DNA of 64,000 bases from CAVTWY01 sp963738575 (GTDB lineage Bacteria > Pseudomonadota > Gammaproteobacteria > Burkholderiales > Burkholderiaceae_C): assembly GCA_963738575.1 (NCBI GenBank), contig CAVTWY010000002.1, forward strand, positions 930,001-994,000. Reading direction: 5' to 3'. The translations under genes and the position numbers were made by a program. The notes below the pieces were generated by a model, which saw only the letters and a list, made by a program, of their open reading frames with translations, did no database searches and was not told where the DNA came from. How positions within the stretch are numbered: the stretch's first letter is position 1; each line of letters opens with the position of its first letter. Positions 1-7,517 of the stretch are shown piece after piece.

Positions 1-643
1 AGGTGCAGGTGACCGACGAGGGGTTGCCCCCAATCAGCAGGGGGTGAAACGAGAACACGGTGCGCAACTTGGGGTCGCGAAAATGACTCGCCACCATGCT
101 TCGGATGGTTCGCCACGAGCGCATCTTGACAAGTGCCGGGATGGCTGACACGAGGTCACCGAGCGAATCAAATGCGGTAGCACCCAACTCTTCAAAGCCG
201 ATTCGGTAGCAGCGCTCGGCCTCGGCCATGAAGCTGTCGTACCCTTTCACGTCCGTCGGGCAGATGCGGGCCACCTCAGCGCGCATGCGGTCAGGGTTGC
301 CGCTGTAGTCAAACCACGTACCGTCGTCAAAGCGGATGCGATAAAACGGGTCAAGCGCCTTGAGTGTGACGTCGTCTTCAAGGCGACGCCCCGCCAGCGT
401 CCACAGCTCTTCAAACAATTGCGGGACGGTGACAATGGTGGGGCCCATGTCGAACGTGAAGCCATCCTCGCGGTGCACCGAAGCGCGGCCACCCGGCGCG
501 TCAAGCTTTTCTAGCACCTGAACGCGCCAGCCCTTGCACGCCAATCGCACCGCCGCCGCCAGGCCGCCAAAACCCGAACCGATAACAATGGCCGTGGGCG
601 CGCCCTCGCGCGCAAGCAGCAGGTGGTGATTTTCTGATTTCAT
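1..643 (-). CDS. crtI: Phytoene desaturase CrtI, N-terminal part (cut by window edge)
   Basis: The reading frame is open from an ATG at 643 to the window edge, about 214 codons. The N-terminus carries the FAD-binding dinucleotide motif VIGSGFGGLAAAVRL at about residues 20-34, followed by a second conserved block, LDAPGGRASV. These are typical of CrtI, which desaturates phytoene to neurosporene or lycopene in the membrane. The ATG overlaps the stop of puhE (ATGA), so it is the last visible gene of the bchF-to-crtI superoperon. The C-terminal half, and probably crtB, lie outside the window. CrtD in this window is a homologue, but the gene order and N-terminus favour CrtI here. Confidence 0.9.
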   Translation of the reverse strand, partial: MKSENHHLLLAREGAPTAIVIGSGFGGLAAAVRLACKGWRVQVLEKLDAPGGRASVHREDGFTFDMGPTIVTVPQLFEELWTLAGRRLEDDVTLKALDPFYRIRFDDGTWFDYSGNPDRMRAEVARICPTDVKGYDSFMAEAERCYRIGFEELGATAFDSLGDLVSAIPALVKMRSWRTIRSMVASHFRDPKLRTVFSFHPLLIGGNPSSVTCT

Positions 644-1404
644 AGGGATGTTGGTGCGGGCGTTCGCACAGCCCAGCGCCACAGGGCCAGCGCCGACAAC
701 GGCGTGACCATCAAGAGGTGTTCAATCAAGGCCAGCACCAACATCGATGCCACCAGCAGCAAACCGACTCGTTCGGCACCGCCCGTTTGAACGGCGGCCA
801 CGATCATCATCGCTGCCGCAACGCCACCCGCCAGCATCGACAGCGGCAACAAGGCGTTGAAAGAACGATGGCGGAAGTAGCTGCCCAGGTACAGCAGGTG
901 CGGCGGCAAGAACTCCTCGCCGCGGTTGCGCACGCCCAGGAATAGATTCAACTTGGCGGAAAGGCGCATCACCCAAAGCAGCGCAAAGGTCCATGTCGCG
1001 ACTTGGTTGATACCGCCCCAGGTGAGCGCCGCCAACCCCAGGCCCGTCGCAATGAGGGCCAGCTCATGCCAGAGTATGGCCATCACGGCCTCGTTGAAGC
1101 GCGTTGGCCCGTGCAGCGGGGCACTGCAGGCTTGTTTTCGAGGGCCCGTGAGCCAACCGGTGAGAAACGACAACTCGTGCCAGCCCCACACCAACACAGC
1201 ACAGCTGAAGGCGGCGTACGCACCTGCCACGCTGGCGTTGTTGGCACTGCGGACGATGCAGATCAGTGCGCCCACCGCGATCAGGGTTGATAGGGCCAAA
1301 CTCCAGCGAAACGTGCCGCGCGGCATGCCGTCGAGCAGCATCACAACGCCAGTGCCAAACCACCAGACGAAAAGCGCAAACAGCAAGGGAAGCGCGTAGT
1401 CCAT
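640..1404 (-). CDS. puhE: Photosynthetic complex assembly protein PuhE (DUF3623)
   Basis: This 254-residue integral membrane protein has about seven hydrophobic segments. It contains the stretch VWGWHELSFLTGWLTGPR, which is characteristic of PuhE, the putative photosynthetic complex assembly protein 2 encoded in purple-bacterial puh operons. In Rhodobacter, PuhE modulates bacteriochlorophyll supply and reaction-centre assembly. Its mechanism is unknown. The gene starts 18 bp after the acsF stop and overlaps the crtI start by 4 bp. Confidence 0.9.
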   Translation of the reverse strand: MDYALPLLFALFVWWFGTGVVMLLDGMPRGTFRWSLALSTLIAVGALICIVRSANNASVAGAYAAFSCAVLVWGWHELSFLTGWLTGPRKQACSAPLHGPTRFNEAVMAILWHELALIATGLGLAALTWGGINQVATWTFALLWVMRLSAKLNLFLGVRNRGEEFLPPHLLYLGSYFRHRSFNALLPLSMLAGGVAAAMMIVAAVQTGGAERVGLLLVASMLVLALIEHLLMVTPLSALALWRWAVRTPAPTSL

Positions 1405-1422
1405 CTCAGCAACCGCCGTGTG

Positions 1423-2484
1423 TCACCAAGCCGGCGCCACGCGCATTTGCGCGGGCAGGTCGTGACGGTGCACCGGCATGCAATAAAGCCTGGCAAACGT
1501 GGTGGCACCCACAACTGCCCAGCCCGCGCGCTTGGCGAGGCCCATTACACCACCCTGCGCCTTGGCCGCGGCGATGCCATCGCTGACCTGCAGCAGGCGG
1601 CGCAGGCCGGTACGGAAGGACTCGTTGTTGGTGTCGAGTGAAATCGGGAAGACCTGTTTCGAAATCTCGGTGGTGATGTCAAACACCTCATAGTCGTACT
1701 TGTCGGGATCAATGCCCATGGCGATGTGCAAGGCGGGCCGCGTGTGGTCACGCACAAACATCGTTGCGTACACCGCCAGCAAAAAGAAACGCACCCAGAG
1801 CAAGTTGAAGCCTGACAGCAGCTTGGGCTGGGCGCGCATGATCAGTGCAAACGATTCGCCATGGCGGAATTCATCGTTGCACCAGCGCTCGAACCATTTG
1901 AAGATCGGATGAAAGCGTTTTTCGGGGTGGCGCTCGAGCTGGCGGAAGATCGTGATGTAACGCGCGTAGCCGATCTTTTCGGACAAGTACGTGGCGTAGA
2001 AGATGTATTTGGGTTTGAAGAAGGTGTACTTCTTGGTCGACTTCAGGTTGGCCAAATCAACACCCAAACCATAGTCACGCAGCGAAGCGTTGATGAAGTT
2101 GGCATGACGCGATTCGTCACGGGTCATGTAGGTCATCAACTGTTTGATGTCGGGGTTGCTCACGTTCTTTCGGATCTCGTTGTACAGCACGCAGCCGGAG
2201 TACTCGCTGGTGATTGAGCTCACCAAGAAGTCGAGAAACTCTTGCTGCAACGCGGGTGGGAGCTGCCGAATCTCATCCTTGAAAGTGTTGTCACGCTGAA
2301 AGTGATCGTGGTTGTTGTCACCCTCGTATTCGGCCAGCATGGCGTCCCACTCAGCGCGCACCGGGCTCATGTCCAGGGCGTCCATGGCCTTGAAGTCGGT
2401 GGTGTAAAAACGAGGGCTGATGAGCGTTTCGCTCTTGGCCGCGCGCATCACGTCGTCGCGGGTTTCAATGGCTTGGGAGGTCAT
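1423..2484 (-). CDS. acsF: Aerobic Mg-protoporphyrin IX monomethyl ester cyclase AcsF
   Basis: AcsF is the diiron oxygenase that forms the isocyclic E ring of bacteriochlorophyll, turning Mg-protoporphyrin monomethyl ester into protochlorophyllide with O2. The product has 353 residues when started at the ATG at 2484. That ATG overlaps the puhC stop and follows an AAGGTG ribosome-binding sequence; an upstream in-frame start would run 12 codons into puhC. Diiron ligand motifs DESRHANF and NDEFRHGESF are visible. No anaerobic cyclase (bchE) occurs in the window, so this step appears to need oxygen, at least with the genes seen here. A dedicated BciE-type partner was not identified. Confidence 0.96.
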   Translation of the reverse strand: MTSQAIETRDDVMRAAKSETLISPRFYTTDFKAMDALDMSPVRAEWDAMLAEYEGDNNHDHFQRDNTFKDEIRQLPPALQQEFLDFLVSSITSEYSGCVLYNEIRKNVSNPDIKQLMTYMTRDESRHANFINASLRDYGLGVDLANLKSTKKYTFFKPKYIFYATYLSEKIGYARYITIFRQLERHPEKRFHPIFKWFERWCNDEFRHGESFALIMRAQPKLLSGFNLLWVRFFLLAVYATMFVRDHTRPALHIAMGIDPDKYDYEVFDITTEISKQVFPISLDTNNESFRTGLRRLLQVSDGIAAAKAQGGVMGLAKRAGWAVVGATTFARLYCMPVHRHDLPAQMRVAPAW

Positions 2485-2948
2485 GGCATCACCTTGGTGG
2501 TGGGTTGCAGCTCGAGCCAACGCGCGTAAACCGCCACGTTGCTTGGGCCAAAAGATTCAAGTTCGATGCGCTCACCGGTGCTTGCGTCGGCCAGCGTCAT
2601 GCGCCCGTCAGCCCGGGCAATCAGCTGCATCGGAGCGGCACTGGTAACGCCCCGCCGCTTGCGCTCACGCACCAAGCCACGTAGCGTGCCGCGCAAGAAG
2701 CCCTGCTCACCGTGCACCACGTCGAGTGTGGTGCCACTGAGGGCGTCGATGACGGCGATCCCACCGTCAGGTCGGTCGGCAAAGCGCAGCTCGCGCAGCG
2801 CCACGGTGCGTGCATCGGGCTCGCGGATGGGAGCACCCGACAAACGAACAGCCGCCGCCCCTGCCAAGGTAAGTCCCAGGGCCGCAAAAGCGCCCAGCAC
2901 GGCTCGGCGTGGGATCACGTCACGGGGCACGGCAAGTTGCACGGTCAT
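2481..2948 (-). CDS. puhC: Photosynthetic complex assembly protein PuhC
   Basis: This 155-residue protein has one N-terminal membrane segment (about residues 16-36, AVLGAFAALGLTLAGAAAV) and a soluble periplasmic domain. The segment around GEQGFLRGTLRGLVRERKRRG is the conserved core of PuhC, which in Rhodobacter helps reorganise LH1 around the reaction centre. It overlaps puhB upstream and acsF downstream by 4 bp each, so the three are translationally coupled. Confidence 0.88.
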   Translation of the reverse strand: MTVQLAVPRDVIPRRAVLGAFAALGLTLAGAAAVRLSGAPIREPDARTVALRELRFADRPDGGIAVIDALSGTTLDVVHGEQGFLRGTLRGLVRERKRRGVTSAAPMQLIARADGRMTLADASTGERIELESFGPSNVAVYARWLELQPTTKVMP

Positions 2949-3622
2949 CCTTGTCTAGCCAGCACCGGCTGGCGATGGTCAAAAGGGGCATGGTCTTGCG
3001 CAGTGGCGGATGCATTCTTTCCGTTGGCCTCTACCCATGCCTGCTGCAGCAGGTTTGCAACGTAACCTGCACGGTCTAGCGCGCGCAGCATGGGCTGCGG
3101 ACGCGCCACCCGCCAAGCGCGCACATGAGGCCACAAGTGCAGCCAAGCAATGCGCGTGGCGGGCTCTAGCGTCAATGTGATGTCGCCACGGGCATTCGAG
3201 CCCTCACGGAGGTCGGCACTTTCGATGCACCGCAGTGGCAGGTTGTAGGTGACCGTCAAGACAATGCCAATGCGCATCACCACGCGACGGTTGGTGAGTG
3301 TGTAGGCCGTGCTGCGCGCTGACAGCCAGCCCAGAAGCAACAGCGCGCCAAGGCCCAGCGCGAACAGCGGTACAAGCCATGTTAGCGAGGCCAAAGCTTC
3401 CGTCAAAGAGCCACCGTCTGAGAGCGTGCTGACAAAGCGCCATGCCAGCATCAAAGCGAAGTACACGGCTGCCACATCAGCATGGAATACCTTGCGCGCC
3501 ATCAGCCCCCACTGCGGCGCGCCCTGCCACAAGATGCGTTCATCTGCGGGTAGGCGCTCGGGCAGCCCAAATTGGGCCTCGAACTCATGCTCGCGCCCGA
3601 CAAAAGGTTTTGCAGCATTCAT
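2945..3622 (-). CDS. puhB: Photosynthetic complex assembly protein PuhB (PH-like domain)
   Basis: The 225-residue product begins with a conserved block containing LPADERILWQGAP, then has two membrane segments (about residues 50-65 and 85-105). A bacterial PH-like domain follows, with the typical YTLTNRRVVMRIG strand. This arrangement is that of PuhB, a dimeric assembly factor for the reaction centre in Rhodobacter. It follows puhA by 10 bp and overlaps puhC. Confidence 0.92.
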   Translation of the reverse strand: MNAAKPFVGREHEFEAQFGLPERLPADERILWQGAPQWGLMARKVFHADVAAVYFALMLAWRFVSTLSDGGSLTEALASLTWLVPLFALGLGALLLLGWLSARSTAYTLTNRRVVMRIGIVLTVTYNLPLRCIESADLREGSNARGDITLTLEPATRIAWLHLWPHVRAWRVARPQPMLRALDRAGYVANLLQQAWVEANGKNASATAQDHAPFDHRQPVLARQG

Positions 3623-3632
3623 GACAGTGTCC

Positions 3633-4397
3633 TCAGATCAAGGGCTCAGCACGATGCGGCTCGGCGTAGAGCGTGCCAGCACCGTAGTAGGCGCCAATGC
3701 GCTCTTCTTCAAGCATCGTGATGCGGTCGGTAGCGCGCAGAGCAGGTACACCCGCAAACTGCCCACCCACCAACGCATGCACCTGCACGCCATGCTTGTT
3801 GACGCGGGCAAACGGCATCGGGACCAGCACACGGCGGGTGCCGCCACCGGCCACGACCACTTCGGCCTCAAGGTAGCGGAAAAGCATTTCGCCGCGGTCG
3901 ATCCACAGCTCGCGCACCGTGCCAACCTTGTCGCCATGGGCGTCGAGCAAATCCATGCCACGCGGATCGGGGTCACGCTCGCTGACGCTGTACCCCTGGG
4001 CCATGGCAAGTGGCACGATCTTGGGATCGCCATGATGATCCACATCGGCATGGTCGGGCCGTGTTGTCCAGGCGCCGGGGCCAACGCCAGCGGTGAGCGG
4101 GTTGCCCACCGGCTCCAGGGGCGAGACGGGCGAGCGGTAGGCGCGCTCGGCGTTGGGGACTGGGTGGGGCGCCTCATCGCGGGGCACTTGCACCGCGCGG
4201 CCATCGGCCATGCGGTAGGTCTTTGGCGACGGCGTCGGCGGCCAGCCTTCGATGATGCCGCCATCGCTGTCGAGCGGGTAGCCTTCACGATGATTTTCGC
4301 GAATGAGGTAATAAATCAGGCCCGCAAAAAAGATCCAGAACGCGTACAGCACCAGCTGTGCAACGTCGATGTATTGGGTGATGGCTCCGGTGCCCAT
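3633..4397 (-). CDS. puhA: Photosynthetic reaction centre H subunit PuhA
   Basis: PuhA is the H subunit that caps the L/M reaction centre on the cytoplasmic side and tunes proton delivery to quinone QB. The 254-residue protein has a single N-terminal transmembrane helix (about residues 12-30, LVLYAFWIFFAGLIYYL) followed by the conserved RENHREGYPLDSD and a PRC-barrel cytoplasmic domain. Length and order match the family. An AAGGAG ribosome-binding site lies just upstream of the ATG at 4397. The gene sits between lhaA and puhB, as in other purple bacteria. Confidence 0.97.
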   Translation of the reverse strand: MGTGAITQYIDVAQLVLYAFWIFFAGLIYYLIRENHREGYPLDSDGGIIEGWPPTPSPKTYRMADGRAVQVPRDEAPHPVPNAERAYRSPVSPLEPVGNPLTAGVGPGAWTTRPDHADVDHHGDPKIVPLAMAQGYSVSERDPDPRGMDLLDAHGDKVGTVRELWIDRGEMLFRYLEAEVVVAGGGTRRVLVPMPFARVNKHGVQVHALVGGQFAGVPALRATDRITMLEEERIGAYYGAGTLYAEPHRAEPLI

Positions 4398-4426
4398 GGG
4401 TTGGCTCCTTGTTGTCGTTTGAACGA

Positions 4427-5872
4427 TCAGCTGGGCAGGTCGGCGAGCCCGAACTTGCCCTGGGGTTGCAGTGAGGTGCGTGCAGGATGCCGCCGCACCA
4501 GCGGGCCGAGCGCGATCAACGTCGCGAACAGCAAAACAAGCTCAAGGTGGTAGACAGCGCTGTAGCCCGTGGCGGGGTGTTGAAGCACTTCCCCCAGCCA
4601 GCCCGCGCTTGCCGCGCTGGAGACCAGGTCGCGCAGTGCACCGCCCAGGGCCACGGCCACACCCGCGCAGGTCGCTTGGACAGCGCCCCACGCGCCCAGC
4701 ACCATGCCATGCATGCCGTGGCCTTCAAGCGCCATGGCAGCACTCAAGGTGCCGACTGCAAACAGACCACCGCCAAAACCAATCAACACGACGCCAGCGC
4801 GAAAGAGATTGGCGCTGGCCATCGGGTCGGCAAAAATCACGCCTGAAAAACCAGCCAGGCCCACCAGCACACCGGCGGCCGCCACGCGGTGTGGATCACC
4901 ACCACGGCCAAGCGCCCGCGCTGCCAACGCAAAAGCAACCAGCGCACCAACCGCCATCAGCGCGGTCAGTTGCGTGGTGGCGCCGACGCCCAAGTGCAAT
5001 ACCTCTGCGCCGTAAGGCTCAAGAATGATGTCCTGCATGCTGAACGCAGCGGTGCCGAGGCCCACCGCAACGAGGAAGCGCGCCACGCGGCCCTGCGCAG
5101 CAAAGCGCTTCCAGTGCACGCCGAACCGCTCCTGCAGGGGCGGACTCTTGGCGCGCAAACTGTTCCTCGGCTCTTGCTTCCAAGAAGCGATGAGGTTCAA
5201 GAATACGCACGCCACCGCCGAGCCTTGCACCACCTGCACCAAGCGCGTGTGCGAGTAATCTGCCAGCAGCAAACCGTAGACAAGGCTTGCACCCACCAAA
5301 CCGACCAGCAACATCACGTACATGAGGGCGACCACGCGGGGGCGCGTGGCTTCAGGTGCCAAGTCGGTGGCCAGCGCCAGGCCCGCAGTCTGCGTGACTT
5401 GCAAGCCAGCGCCAGCGAGCACAAAGGCGAGCGCGGCTGCCGTGTGCCCAGCCCACAACTGAACGCTTGTTTCACCCGTGAGCAAAATCAGCGCGAAGGG
5501 CATGATCGCCAAGCCGCCAAACTGCATCAAGGTGCCCAACCAAATGAATGGCACGCGCTTCCAGCCAAGGTAGCTGCGGTGCAGGTCGGATTTCAGACCG
5601 ACCAAGGCGCGAAACGGCGCCGCCACCAGCGGCAACGCGACCATCAGCGACACCAGCCAAGCGCCAACACCCAACTCGACGATCATCACGCGGTTGAGCG
5701 TGCCCACCATCAACGCTGTGGCGAGACCCACCGAAACTTGGAACAGCGCCAAACGCACCAAACGTGCCAGCGGCAGGTCTGCACTGGCGGCATCGGCAAA
5801 CGGCAGGTAGCGCGCGGCGACCTGCGTCCAGTCGATGGCAGGCATCAGCCCACGGCGCTTAAGAAGGCTCAT
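4427..5872 (-). CDS. lhaA: LhaA, BCD-family (bacterio)chlorophyll transporter / LH1 assembly protein
   Basis: This is a 481-residue, roughly 12-helix membrane protein of the major facilitator superfamily. It contains the LhaA/PucC signature TLNRVMIVELGV and the cytoplasmic loop FRALVGLKSDLHRSYLGWKR. LhaA is required for LH1 assembly in Rhodobacter and probably delivers bacteriochlorophyll to LH polypeptides. The gene overlaps the bchM stop by 4 bp and precedes puhA, the usual position. A second member of the family is encoded at 18445-19800. Confidence 0.93.
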   Translation of the reverse strand: MSLLKRRGLMPAIDWTQVAARYLPFADAASADLPLARLVRLALFQVSVGLATALMVGTLNRVMIVELGVGAWLVSLMVALPLVAAPFRALVGLKSDLHRSYLGWKRVPFIWLGTLMQFGGLAIMPFALILLTGETSVQLWAGHTAAALAFVLAGAGLQVTQTAGLALATDLAPEATRPRVVALMYVMLLVGLVGASLVYGLLLADYSHTRLVQVVQGSAVACVFLNLIASWKQEPRNSLRAKSPPLQERFGVHWKRFAAQGRVARFLVAVGLGTAAFSMQDIILEPYGAEVLHLGVGATTQLTALMAVGALVAFALAARALGRGGDPHRVAAAGVLVGLAGFSGVIFADPMASANLFRAGVVLIGFGGGLFAVGTLSAAMALEGHGMHGMVLGAWGAVQATCAGVAVALGGALRDLVSSAASAGWLGEVLQHPATGYSAVYHLELVLLFATLIALGPLVRRHPARTSLQPQGKFGLADLPS

Positions 5873-6582
5873 CGCGCTTTGACCAATTCAAAGGCTTGCG
5901 AGGTGTAAAAGCCGCTCGCGATGCGCTGGGTGCGCTGCGGTGCCCACCGTGCAAGGCCATCGTCGGTGCGCAACATGCGACGAAGCGCGCCCTCGGCCAC
6001 CGGCTCGATTGACGGCGCGCGGTCACCGCGTGGAAACAAGCGGCCCACGCCATGCATGGCGAGAAGCAGCGGGCTGCTGGGAGCAAAGGTAAAGGCGATG
6101 GAGCCGCTGGTGCGACGGCTCCAGCCCTGCAACACGCGCACGGCGTCTTCGGCGTTGTAATGAATAAGCGAGTCCATGGCGATCACATGATCAAATTCGC
6201 CCAGAGCCACATCGGTAAAGTCACCGCTGCAAAAATCGATGCGGCCGCCACTGTTCATGGTGTCGCCCAGTTCGGCAACCCGACGCTTGGCCACGTCGAC
6301 CAGCGACGGCGACAAATCGATCGCGACCACGTGCGCACCGCGCTGCGCAGCCGCCATCGCAAAAGCGCCTGTGCCGCACCCAGCGTCAAGCACTCGAAGG
6401 CCCTGCATGTTTTGTGGCATCCAGCTCAGCAGCGTGTCACGCATGCGGTCGCGGCCTGCACGCACCGTGGCACGAATGCGGCCCACGGGCGCTGTGGACG
6501 TGAGTTGTTCCCACGCCTTCATCGCGGTGCGATCAAAGTAAGTTTCGATCTGGCCGCGACGGGTTTCAAAGCTCGGTTGCAT
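5869..6582 (-). CDS. bchM: Mg-protoporphyrin IX O-methyltransferase BchM
   Basis: BchM methylates Mg-protoporphyrin IX using S-adenosylmethionine, the step before the cyclase. The SAM-binding motif LDAGCGTGAFA sits at about residues 66-76 of a 237-residue protein. I choose the ATG at 6582 because a GAGGA ribosome-binding site lies eight bases upstream. A TTG at 6597 overlaps the bchL stop and would add only five residues. The C-terminal RMLRTDDGLARWAPQRT is typical of the family. Confidence 0.94.
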   Translation of the reverse strand: MQPSFETRRGQIETYFDRTAMKAWEQLTSTAPVGRIRATVRAGRDRMRDTLLSWMPQNMQGLRVLDAGCGTGAFAMAAAQRGAHVVAIDLSPSLVDVAKRRVAELGDTMNSGGRIDFCSGDFTDVALGEFDHVIAMDSLIHYNAEDAVRVLQGWSRRTSGSIAFTFAPSSPLLLAMHGVGRLFPRGDRAPSIEPVAEGALRRMLRTDDGLARWAPQRTQRIASGFYTSQAFELVKAR

Positions 6583-6593
6583 CGCTGCGATCC

Positions 6594-7517
6594 TCAATCA
6601 AAACCCAACAGATCAAAAATGTCACGGTCTTTCATGGGCACGGCAGCGAGTGGCTCGCTGCCCAGCCAAAGCGCCGCCGCCAAACGCATGTACTCTTTTT
6701 GCACGGCTTCGAGCTCGGGCGATGCCTCCATCTCAAACAGCGTGCACTTCTTCAAGCGGCTGCGGCGGATCACGTCCAGGTCGGGGAAGTGCGCCGCCAG
6801 CTTGAGGCCAATCTTGTTGTTGTACTTGTCGATCTGGTCGGTCGCAGCGCTGCGGTTGGCGATCACGCCACCCAGCCGGACGTTGTAGTTCTTGGCCTTG
6901 GCGCCAATGGCTTGCACGATGCGGTTCATCGCAAAGATGGAGTCAAAGTCGTTGGCTGTGACGATCAGTGCGCGGTCTGCGTGCTGCAGTGGCGCTGCAA
7001 AGCCGCCGCAAACCACGTCGCCTAAAACGTCAAAGATGACCACGTCGGTGTCTTCAAGCAAGTGGTGTTCTTTCAACAGCTTGACCGTCTGCCCCACCAC
7101 ATAGCCGCCGCAACCGGTGCCAGCCGGTGGGCCGCCTGCTTCGACGCACATGACGCCGTTGTAGCCAGGAAACACGAAGTCTTCGACACGCAACTCTTCA
7201 GGGTGAAAGTCCACCGTCTCGAGCACGTCAATGACAGTGGGCAGCATCTTCTTGGTCAGCGTGAAGGTGCTGTCATGCTTGGGGTCGCAGCCGATCTGCA
7301 GCACGCGCTTGCCCATTTTTGAGAAAGCGGCCGAGAGGTTTGACGACGTGGTGCTCTTGCCAATGCCACCCTTACCATAAATGGCAAACACTTTGGCATT
7401 GCCTATCTTGACGTTCGGGTCGAGCTGCACTTGCACGCTGCCCTCGCCATCAAGCCGAGCACGGGGTGCGGGTCCGCGCCCAATGGCGTTGGGGCTGATG
7501 GTGGCGACTTCGGTCAT
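6594..7517 (-). CDS. bchL: Light-independent protochlorophyllide reductase, ATPase subunit BchL
   Basis: BchL is the NifH-like Fe protein that passes electrons, with ATP hydrolysis, to the BchNB complex in the dark reduction of protochlorophyllide. The 307 residues carry a P-loop (YGKGGIGKST), the switch region CDPKHDSTFTL and the two cluster-ligand cysteines in VMCVEAGGPPAGTGCGG and VVCGGF. The start overlaps the bchH stop (ATGA). No light-dependent POR is present in the window. Confidence 0.98.
   Translation of the reverse strand: MTEVATISPNAIGRGPAPRARLDGEGSVQVQLDPNVKIGNAKVFAIYGKGGIGKSTTSSNLSAAFSKMGKRVLQIGCDPKHDSTFTLTKKMLPTVIDVLETVDFHPEELRVEDFVFPGYNGVMCVEAGGPPAGTGCGGYVVGQTVKLLKEHHLLEDTDVVIFDVLGDVVCGGFAAPLQHADRALIVTANDFDSIFAMNRIVQAIGAKAKNYNVRLGGVIANRSAATDQIDKYNNKIGLKLAAHFPDLDVIRRSRLKKCTLFEMEASPELEAVQKEYMRLAAALWLGSEPLAAVPMKDRDIFDLLGFD

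Noticed and set aside
3309..4553. A 414-codon plus-strand open frame
   Set aside because: It is antisense to puhB and puhA and has no protein-like features.
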